Both the position numbers and the translations under genes were made by a program. The notes beneath the pieces were generated by a model. That model worked only from the letters and a program-made list of their open reading frames with translations, did no database searches and was not told the origin of the DNA. From the NCBI RefSeq assembly GCF_004345365.1, contig NZ_SLVF01000019.1:94955-158954 (forward strand): a stretch of DNA of 64,000 nt, in the 5' to 3' direction. The stretch's first letter is position 1; each line of letters opens with the position of its first letter. This document shows positions 57,885-64,000 of this stretch, in pieces. This stretch comes from Kribbella sp. VKM Ac-2568 (GTDB lineage Bacteria > Actinomycetota > Actinomycetes > Propionibacteriales > Kribbellaceae).

Positions 57885-60737
57885 TCAGGGCTCGTCGACG
57901 ACCGAGGCGTACGCGATCACGCCGCGGCGGATCTGGTCGGTGACGGCCCGCGCCCTGGAGCGCAGCGGCGTGGGACCGGCGGCGTCGGCGACCTGTTCGG
58001 TGAGGTCGATCAGTTGCTTGACCCAACGGACGAAGTCACCGGCAGCAAGGTCCGACTCGTACAGGACCTCGGCCAGCGACGCACCCGACGCCCAGCGATA
58101 GGCCGCCCAGCTGAAGCCGAGATCCATCGGGCGGAGGAAGTCGACGCGCATGTCGCGTTCCAGTGCCGACAGGTCTCGCCAGATCGAGCCCATCTTCTCG
58201 ATCGCGTGCCGCACCTCGCCCCGCGGCAGCCGCGGCGACGTCGGCTCGTCCTTGGCGCGCGACTCGTAAACCAATGCCGCCAAGCAGGCGGCCAGGTCCG
58301 GCACCTCCAGGTCGTCGAACACGCCCTGCCGCAGGCACTCGGCCGCGACCAGGTCGAGCTCGGTGTAGATCCGCGACAGCCGGTCGCCTGCCTCGGTGGT
58401 CTTGTCACCGTCCAGGTAGTGCAGCGCGTCCAGCACCTGGCAGACCCGGTCGAACTGCCGGGCGATGGTGTTGGTCCGCTGCTCGATCTTGCGCTGCACC
58501 TCGCGGTTCTCCCGGTCCAGCCGGAAGTACCGCTCGGCCCAGCGGGCGTGGTCCTCGCGATCCGCGCATCCGTGGCAGGGGTGTGCGCGCAGTTCCGCCC
58601 GCATCTGCTGCAACTCGGGGTCGTCCGCGTGCGTGACCACGTCGCCGTTGCGGCTCCGCGACGACGGCGGGCCTTCCTCCCCGAGCATGTCGGTGCGGCC
58701 CCGCAGTACATGGGCCAGCTCGCGGCGCTGCTGCGGGTTGCGCGGGTTGAACTTCTTCGGCACCCGGAGCGAGCCGATCGCCTCGACCGGCGTCGGGAAG
58801 TCGATCATCGACAGCTTGCGCACCTGCCGGTCCAGCGTCAGCACCGTCGGCCGCGGTCCCTCGCGCTCCGACCGCACCCCCGGGTCGAGCACCAGCGCCC
58901 AGCCGGCACTACGGCCCGCCGGGATCCGGATGATGTCGCCGATCCGCAGCTTCTCCAGCGATTCCTGGGCCTCGACCCGGCGATCCAGCTTGCGCCGCTT
59001 GGACCCGGACGACTCGCGCTCGCTGATCCGGCGGCGCAGGGCGGCGTACTCGAGGAAGTCGCCGAGGTGGCAGTCGATGGACTCCTTGTACCCCTCGAGC
59101 GCCTCGTTGTTGCGCTGCACCTGCCGCGCCAGCCCGACGACCGCCTGGTCGGACTGGAACTGCGCGAACGACAGTTCCAGCATGTCGCGCGCCCGGCTCC
59201 GCCCGACCTGGCGGACCAGGTTCACGGCCATGTTGTACGACGGGGAGAACGACGAACGGAGCGGATACGTACGGGTCGAGGCCAGGCCGGCCACCGCCCG
59301 CGGGTCGAACCCGGGCTGCCAGAGCACCACGGCATGGCCCTCGACGTCGATGCCGCGGCGACCCGCCCGGCCGGTCAGCTGGGTGTACTCCCCCGGCGTG
59401 ATGTCGACGTGCGCCTCGCCGTTCCACTTGCTCAGCTTCTCCAGCACCACCGTGCGGGCCGGCATGTTGATGCCGAGGGCAAGGGTCTCGGTGGCGAAGA
59501 CGACCTTGATCAGGCCGCGCGCGAACAGCTCCTCGACGACCTCCTTGAACGCGGCCAGCATGCCCGCGTGGTGCGCCGCGATGCCTCGACTGAGCGCCTC
59601 GGCGAAGTCGTGGTACCCCAGTACTCCGAGGTCCTCGTCCGGCAGGTCCGAGGTGCGCTCCGCGAGCACTCGCTTGATCTCGTCCCGCTCGCTCGGCTTG
59701 GTCAGCCGCAGGCCCGAGCGCAGGCACTGCAGCATCGCGTCCTCGCAGCCCTTGCGCGAGAAGATGAAGTAGATCGCCGGCAGCAGCGCGCCCGCGTCCA
59801 GCTCCTCCACCACGTCCGACCGGTACGGCGTGAAGTGCGACCGGGCCGGGCGGCTCTTCGGCAGGTCCCGGCGGCGGCGTGGCTTGCGCGAGTCGTCCCG
59901 GAAGATCCGGCTGTCGTCGCGGGCGATCCGGACCAGCTGCGGGTTGACCAGATCCTTGATGTCGGAGCTGCCGCCTCCGGCTCCAGCTCCGGCCTTGGCC
60001 GGGTTGCCGGACTTCGCCGGGTTGCCGGAGCGGCTGGGCGCGCCGGTCCGGGCGGTCGGGGCCTCGCCGGCGAACAGGTCGTGCAGCCGCTTGCCGACCA
60101 TGACGTGCTGGAACAGCGGCACCGGCCGCTTCTCCTCCAACACGACCACGGTGTTCCCGCGGACCGTCTCCAGCCAGTCGCCGAACTCCTCGGCGTTGCT
60201 CACCGTGGCCGACAGCGACACCACCGCCACCGAGTCCGGCAGGTGGATGATCACCTCTTCCCAGACCGCGCCACGGGCCCGGTCGGCCAGGTAGTGCACC
60301 TCGTCCATCACCACGTACGACAGCCCGAGCAGGGTGTTCGACGCGGCGTACAGCATGTTCCGCAGTACCTCGGTCGTCATCACGACGATGGGCGCCTCGG
60401 AGTTGATCGAGTTGTCCCCGGTCAGCAGCCCCACGTTGTCGCTGCCGTAGCGGCGGACCAGGTCGGAGTACTTCTGGTTGCTGAGCGCCTTGATCGGGGT
60501 GGTGTAGAAGCACTTCTGCCCCCGCTGCAGCGCGAGGTGCACCGCGAACTCCCCGACCAGCGTCTTCCCGGACCCCGTCGGAGCCGCCACCAGAACCTGG
60601 TGACCGTCCTCCAGGGCCGCACAAGCCCGCAACTGGAACTCGTCCAGCTCGAAGTCGTAAAGCCCCCGGAACTCCTTCACCGCAGGATGCTCCTGGTCCG
60701 AGCGGAAAACGGCATACTTCTCGGACGGGGTGCTCAT
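57885..60737 (-). CDS. helY: DEAD/DEAH-box (Ski2/Mtr4-like) RNA helicase
   Basis: A 950-residue helicase of the HelY group. Walker A is APTGSGKTLVGEFA (near residue 46); the DEVH box is MDEVHYLAD; SATVSNAEEFGDWL is motif III. The second RecA domain has LINMPART-like LGINMPARTVVLEK and QLTGRAGRRGIDVEGH (motif VI). A DSHCT C-terminal domain follows, with a cysteine pair in CHGCADREDHARW. HelY homologues act in RNA turnover. The ATG at 60737 begins at the family start. In actinobacteria it normally lies near tatA-tatC; here a chitosanase and a SnoaL gene intervene. Confidence 0.92.
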   Translation of the reverse strand: MSTPSEKYAVFRSDQEHPAVKEFRGLYDFELDEFQLRACAALEDGHQVLVAAPTGSGKTLVGEFAVHLALQRGQKCFYTTPIKALSNQKYSDLVRRYGSDNVGLLTGDNSINSEAPIVVMTTEVLRNMLYAASNTLLGLSYVVMDEVHYLADRARGAVWEEVIIHLPDSVAVVSLSATVSNAEEFGDWLETVRGNTVVVLEEKRPVPLFQHVMVGKRLHDLFAGEAPTARTGAPSRSGNPAKSGNPAKAGAGAGGGSSDIKDLVNPQLVRIARDDSRIFRDDSRKPRRRRDLPKSRPARSHFTPYRSDVVEELDAGALLPAIYFIFSRKGCEDAMLQCLRSGLRLTKPSERDEIKRVLAERTSDLPDEDLGVLGYHDFAEALSRGIAAHHAGMLAAFKEVVEELFARGLIKVVFATETLALGINMPARTVVLEKLSKWNGEAHVDITPGEYTQLTGRAGRRGIDVEGHAVVLWQPGFDPRAVAGLASTRTYPLRSSFSPSYNMAVNLVRQVGRSRARDMLELSFAQFQSDQAVVGLARQVQRNNEALEGYKESIDCHLGDFLEYAALRRRISERESSGSKRRKLDRRVEAQESLEKLRIGDIIRIPAGRSAGWALVLDPGVRSEREGPRPTVLTLDRQVRKLSMIDFPTPVEAIGSLRVPKKFNPRNPQQRRELAHVLRGRTDMLGEEGPPSSRSRNGDVVTHADDPELQQMRAELRAHPCHGCADREDHARWAERYFRLDRENREVQRKIEQRTNTIARQFDRVCQVLDALHYLDGDKTTEAGDRLSRIYTELDLVAAECLRQGVFDDLEVPDLAACLAALVYESRAKDEPTSPRLPRGEVRHAIEKMGSIWRDLSALERDMRVDFLRPMDLGFSWAAYRWASGASLAEVLYESDLAAGDFVRWVKQLIDLTEQVADAAGPTPLRSRARAVTDQIRRGVIAYASVVDEP

Positions 60738-61135
60738 ACGCCCCAGGCTATGCGAAGCCACCCCCAGACCCACGCCACCCGCCCGTACCCCGCCCCACGC
60801 ACCCCCTCCGCCGCACGACTCCCACCCACCCCCTGGGTCGCGCTCCTCGGTCGCCGCTCGGCGAACACCAGGTGGTCGCAGTGGAGTGACCTGGGTCACT
60901 GGACGGGCTGCTGGGTGGTTACCAAGCTGCCCGCGAGGTGGTCAGGCGGCCGGCCCGCTCTAGAAGACAACCCCGAGCTGCTGATCCGGCCTGGCTGTAC
61001 CGAAGGACAGGAAGAGGTCGCTCGCAACGTCAACCTCCACGCCTACCGAGGCGATCGAAGCGCAGACAGATTGCAGTACTTCCTGTCATTCCGTACGCCG
61101 CTCGCCTCGTCGACGTCTGCGTGAGCTGAGGGCTG
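60738..61135. other. Gap upstream of helY with an inverted repeat
   Basis: About 400 bases without a supportable gene. It should hold the helY promoter (minus strand) and contains the second copy of the GTACCGA inverted repeat (60997-61096). Confidence 0.6.
60997..61096. repeat. GTACCGA inverted repeat, copy 2
   Basis: GTACCGAAGGACAGGAA (60997-61013) and TTCCTGTCATTCCGTAC (61080-61096) are imperfect complements (14 of 17 positions) 66 bases apart. The right arm and the next bases GCCGC resemble 42474-42497. Confidence 0.68.
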
Positions 61136-61555
61136 CTACTGGATCGGTGTGGTCTGGGCCAACCCGATCCGCCAGCCGTCAGCCGTCCTGACCACGACGT
61201 AGGTCAACGCTCCCTCCGAGGGCAACGCGCCCTCCGAGCCTTGCCTGTTGTCGTGGACAGTCTTGATGCAACTGACCAACGCGACATCAGTTGCCAGGAC
61301 CCGGATGTCCACGATCTCGACGCTCGTCTGCACATCCTTGAGCGACGAGGCAAGCGCAGTACTCATAGCCTCCGCGAACGCCTCCCGCCCCAGCAGCCGC
61401 CGCCCCGCGATGTTCACGATCGCCATCTGCTCCAGGTGAAGCCCAGGCAACACCGCCGCATCACTCTGCGCCCGATCGGCCTCCGCAACGAGTTGCCGGA
61501 TCGCCTCTTCATCCTCAACGGCGAGGGCCACAGTCGAAGTACCAGTTGAAGTCAT
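61136..61555 (-). CDS. SgcJ/EcaC-like (SnoaL fold) protein
   Basis: A 139-residue protein with the SnoaL/NTF2-like pattern of the SgcJ/EcaC/CalU19 group: EEAIRQLVAEADRAQSDAAV at the start, IVNIAGRRLLGREAFAEAMS in the middle, and strands VEIVDIRVLATDVALVSCIK and LTYVVVRTADGWRIGLAQTT at the end. Proteins of this group appear near self-resistance genes in antibiotic clusters or as isolated genes; function here unknown. GGAGGGTGGGGGC precedes the ATG. Confidence 0.82.
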   Translation of the reverse strand: MTSTGTSTVALAVEDEEAIRQLVAEADRAQSDAAVLPGLHLEQMAIVNIAGRRLLGREAFAEAMSTALASSLKDVQTSVEIVDIRVLATDVALVSCIKTVHDNRQGSEGALPSEGALTYVVVRTADGWRIGLAQTTPIQ

Positions 61556-61981
61556 GCCCCCACCCTCCAACCTCAAGCACCCTTGAGGTCAACCTCACTC
61601 TCCGCCAGGCGATGCACCACCGGGTCCAGGCACTGTGTCCAGGCACCTTCGCTGGACCTCGGACACTTAGTGGGACCTCGGACACCTTGCCGGGGGCTTG
61701 GACAGGATATTGCTTGTTCAATGCCCCCAGTTGGTGTCCGAGGTCCCGACAACTGCCCTTGTCCACAGTCCGGATCGACCGAACGGCGAACCAGCACGAG
61801 ACGAGCTGCGACCTCCCGGCGTCCACACCACCACGGAACGCGCACTCCCGTTCGCCGACGGCCCTGAGCTAACGGAGCCCGGCGACGCGGCGAGCCACCG
61901 GCTCTTGCCGGGCGGCGACGGATGAGCCGCAACCCTGGATGGGTCGGAGCGGGGGACGGAGGAGCCGCGCGGGGCGGAGTA
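61556..61981. other. Gap with the 46-nt-loop inverted repeat
   Basis: About 425 bases without a supportable gene; contains copy B of the long inverted repeat at 61672-61747. Short open frames here have no family features. Confidence 0.6.
61672..61747. repeat. 46-nt-loop inverted repeat, copy B
   Basis: Arms GGGACCTCGGACACC (61672-61686) and GGTGTCCGAGGTCCC (61733-61747) are perfect 15-bp complements with 46 nt between them; GGGGGC/GCCCCC (61692-61697, 61723-61728) pairs inside the loop. An extra CTGGACCTCGGACAC half copy lies just before, at 61652-61666. Copy A is at 35375-35440. Confidence 0.92.
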
Positions 61982-62869
61982 CTAGCCGATGTGGAAGGGG
62001 TCGCCGTAGACCTTCCAGTCGAGGGGGGTGTTGAGGTTGAGGTTGCCGTTGCGGAGGAAGACTCGTTGGGCAGTGTCGACGCGGCTGGTGTCGCTGTGGG
62101 CCTCTTCCTGCTTCATCGCCCAGACTCGGGCGTCGAGGAAGGCGTTCAGGTAGGTGGTCTCGTTGCCGCCCTGGGACGGCGGCTTGGCCTTCTGGAGGGC
62201 GCGTTTGCGGATGCCGCCGAAGCTGACGGAGTCGGTGCCGGGGCCGTGCATGACGATCGCGTCGTAGTACATGAACTGGCCGAGGGTGCCGATGCCGTCG
62301 GCCTTGCCCTGGGCAACGGCCGGGTTGAAGTAGACCCGGTCGCGCTCGTCGTTCTGCGCGGTCTTGAAGGCGGTGTCGTTGGCCGCGGTCTTCCAGTCCC
62401 TGGTGTAGTTCGGGTCGAGGCCGGCGTGCGAGTCGCTGCCGTCCACGTCGCGCAGCGCCGGCAGGTACCTCGCGAGCACGTTGCCCGGCTTGCGGTTCGT
62501 GTAGAGCTGGACCAGGTCGAGCATGTCCCCGGTCCCGGAGCAGAAGCCGATGATGCCGGCGGTGTAGCCGCGGCCGTCGTCGATGTCCTCGATGTACTTG
62601 TACTGCGCCTTCCAGTCCAGCGACGAGTTCTCCGCGCTGGACACGATCTTCATCGCGATCTCTTTCTTGGCCGGGTCGTCCAGCCCGGTCGCGGCGAGCT
62701 TGTCCTGGTACTGCGTGACCGTGGCGGCTTGCGCGTACTGCGCGGCGCCGGGAGCTGCGGCGGCCGGCTGGTACGGCCGGGCGAACGCGGTCGCCGGGGT
62801 GGCGGCGAGGCCGAGTCCGAGCAGGATGCCGGTCAGCCGGGTGACCTTCTGACGGGGGCGGTGGGTCAC
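61982..62869 (-). CDS. GH46 chitosanase, secreted
   Basis: Hydrolyses chitosan, the deacetylated form of chitin. It has 295 residues with a signal peptide to about 30 and a GH46 domain. The general acid Glu lies in SSAENSSLDWKAQYKYIE and the base Asp in DIDDGRGYTAGIIGFCSGTGDML, a hallmark of the family. It is likely released into the medium. The long palindrome 32 bases upstream (62901-62925) is probably its control site. It has been placed between the tatC-lipid kinase genes and helY. Confidence 0.95.
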   Translation of the reverse strand: MTHRPRQKVTRLTGILLGLGLAATPATAFARPYQPAAAAPGAAQYAQAATVTQYQDKLAATGLDDPAKKEIAMKIVSSAENSSLDWKAQYKYIEDIDDGRGYTAGIIGFCSGTGDMLDLVQLYTNRKPGNVLARYLPALRDVDGSDSHAGLDPNYTRDWKTAANDTAFKTAQNDERDRVYFNPAVAQGKADGIGTLGQFMYYDAIVMHGPGTDSVSFGGIRKRALQKAKPPSQGGNETTYLNAFLDARVWAMKQEEAHSDTSRVDTAQRVFLRNGNLNLNTPLDWKVYGDPFHIG

Positions 62870-62900
62870 GATGTTCTCCTCCGAGGGGCGTCGGGAGCTA

Positions 62901-62925
62901 TCTGTTAGGAAGCTTTCCTATCAGA
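62901..62925. promoter_or_regulatory. 25-bp palindrome upstream of the chitosanase
   Basis: TCTGT-TAGGAA-GCT-TTCCTA-TCAGA is symmetrical at all but one pair of positions about the centre at 62913, and lies 32 bases before the chitosanase start. Actinobacterial chitosanase genes are known to be preceded by a palindrome bound by the ROK-family repressor CsnR. I cannot confirm that this matches its consensus. Confidence 0.75.
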
Positions 62926-63012
62926 CAATTCCCGTGACGACTAGAGATGAAGAGAATTCACTGCGTAGCCGATCCCCAGCGACCCCAGCTCGGGCGGGGG
63001 CGGTTCGCCCGC

Positions 63013-63885
63013 TCAGGCGAAGACGGTGAGGGCACCGGGAGCTATGCCGATGTCGACCGGGAGCGGGCCGAGGATCTCGCCGTCCGCGTAGGCGGTGACG
63101 CCGGCGGACTCCAGGCGGACCGTGCTGCCGCGGAGCGCGTGCACTGCCGGGTGCCCGACGTGCGTGCCCTTCGAGAGCTTCGGGAACAGCTGCAACAGAG
63201 TGAGCCGCGAGACCGGCTTGATGATGGTGATGTCGAGCAGCCCGTCGTCGATCTCGGCGCCCGCGCAGATCTGCAGGCCACCCCCGTACGTCGGGCCGGT
63301 GCCGACCGCCACGAGCATCGCATCGGTCTCGATCGCCTCGCCGTCGACGGTCACGACGTACGACAGGGGGTTGAAGGTGCGCAGTTCCGCCAGCGTGGCG
63401 ACGGTGTAGCGCGAGTTGCCCTTCGGCCAGCCCATCTCGTTGGCCCGCTTGTTCACCAGCGAGTCGAAGCCACCCGCCACGACGGTAGTGATGTACCGGT
63501 CGTTCGCCATCGCGAGGTCGACGGCGCGGGTGTCGCCCTTCACGATCAGGTCGGCCGCTCCAAGCGGATCCTTCAGCGGTACGCCGATGCCGCGGGCGAA
63601 GTCGTTCCCCGTACCGGCCGGGATCACCCCGAACGGCATCCCGGACTTCGCCAGCACCTGGGCGCCGAGGTGGATCGTGCCGTCACCACCGACCAGGGCC
63701 ACCGCGTCCGCGCCGGAGGCGATCACCTCCGCCGCGATCCGGCCGACATCCTCGGCGCAGGTGGTCGCGTACTCGTCGACGGTCAGCCCGGCCGACTCCA
63801 ACCGGGCGCGGACCTGCGGGGCGACGCGGGCACCAAGGCCCCGGCCGGAGGTGGGGTTCACCACCAGCGCGATCCGGCGGCTCAT
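63013..63885 (-). CDS. Diacylglycerol kinase-family lipid kinase
   Basis: A 290-residue DagK/YegS-family protein. VNPTSGRGLG and LVGGDGTIHLGAQVL hold the ATP-binding GGDGT motif (near 67-71), VIPAGTGNDFARG follows, and the C-terminal beta-sandwich has GGGLQICAGAEIDDGLLDI. It phosphorylates a lipid hydroxyl, probably diacylglycerol for phosphatidate recycling. Its start overlaps the region just after the tatC stop (63887), so the two are likely in one operon. Confidence 0.93.
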   Translation of the reverse strand: MSRRIALVVNPTSGRGLGARVAPQVRARLESAGLTVDEYATTCAEDVGRIAAEVIASGADAVALVGGDGTIHLGAQVLAKSGMPFGVIPAGTGNDFARGIGVPLKDPLGAADLIVKGDTRAVDLAMANDRYITTVVAGGFDSLVNKRANEMGWPKGNSRYTVATLAELRTFNPLSYVVTVDGEAIETDAMLVAVGTGPTYGGGLQICAGAEIDDGLLDITIIKPVSRLTLLQLFPKLSKGTHVGHPAVHALRGSTVRLESAGVTAYADGEILGPLPVDIGIAPGALTVFA

Positions 63886-63886
63886 C

Positions 63887-64000
63887 TCAGCCGGCCAAGA
63901 GTTCGTCGGCCTTGCGGGCCTTGCGCTTGTCGTTGATCTTGGCGATCACCTCGGCGGCGAAGAACAGCAGACACATCGGGATCGCCAGCAGGCACATCGT
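63887..64000 (-). CDS. tatC: Sec-independent translocase TatC (C-terminal part)
   Basis: Only the last 37 codons are in the window: the end of the final membrane helix (MCLLAIPMCLLFFAAEVIAK) and a basic tail KINDKRKARKADELLAG. This matches the C-terminus of actinobacterial TatC, and the gene order tatC-lipid kinase-helY supports it. The Tat system would export the twin-arginine hydrolase encoded at 56495-57763. The rest of the gene lies beyond 64000. Confidence 0.75.
   Translation of the reverse strand, partial: TMCLLAIPMCLLFFAAEVIAKINDKRKARKADELLAG

Noticed and set aside
57546..61124. A 1,192-codon open frame opposite helY and similarly long frames opposite atpA, rho, the LuxR gene and zwf
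   Set aside because: They lie wholly antisense to genes with clear motifs, have Arg/His/Val-rich composition caused by high-GC third positions, and show no domains.

Overview
The window is high-GC actinobacterial chromosome. GTG starts are common, genes overlap by ATGA or a single base, and the conserved blocks follow actinobacterial gene order. The actinobacterial Rho with its long Arg/Asp/Asn-rich insert, the order prmC-prfA-rpmE-rho-thrB-thrC-hom-lysA-argS, a tatC-lipid kinase-helY block, an F420-type oxidoreductase and a mycothiol-type DinB protein fit Propionibacteriales, with Kribbella or a close relative the best guess. The genus is an inference from style, not a proven match. There is no rRNA, CRISPR array, intact transposase or integrase.

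Positions 1-8000 (minus strand) carry the F-type ATP synthase operon, from the 5' part of atpG back through atpA, H, F, E, B and two small AtpI/AtpZ-like membrane proteins, preceded by a wecA-like glycosyltransferase and a Sua5/TsaC gene with a repetitive tail. A deaminase and a lipoprotein follow on the plus strand. Positions 10500-22000 (minus strand) hold the translation-termination and aspartate-family block prmC, prfA, rpmE, rho, thrB, thrC, hom, lysA and argS. Lipoprotein and PspC genes and a tRNA-Arg(CCG) come next.

Positions 23400-45000 are accessory: a large LuxR-type ATPase regulator, zwf, a TetR/SDR pair with two operators, an LLM oxidoreductase, a dihydropteroate synthase that resembles the plasmid-borne sulfonamide-resistance enzymes Sul1/Sul2, an NTF2-like/AlkC-like pair, cobF, a frameshifted GH19 chitinase, a type B carboxylesterase, a TMEM175-like protein, a MarR/MFS efflux pair, DinB and a second MFS gene. 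Several broken genes lie here: two alpha/beta hydrolase remnants and a LysR stub.

Positions 44700-49250 hold a CEOS/alanine dehydrogenase-like gene and the cobalamin genes cobG-cobH-cobIJ, which overlap one another. Two tandem paralogous membrane proteins, an SDR/cupin pair, a second LysR stub, a flavoprotein, cell-wall and beta-lactamase-fold enzymes, helY, a GH46 chitosanase with a 25-bp operator-like palindrome, a lipid kinase and the tail of tatC fill the rest.

The least explained part is intergenic. Three gaps (near 10.3, 35.2-35.7 and 61.7 kb) share modules of a structured repeat family, including inverted repeats whose loops are exactly 46 nt in both copies. Two others (42.4 and 61.0 kb) share a second inverted repeat. 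The Sul-like gene, whose 3' end runs into the antisense of a degraded hydrolase gene, is the most notable coding observation.
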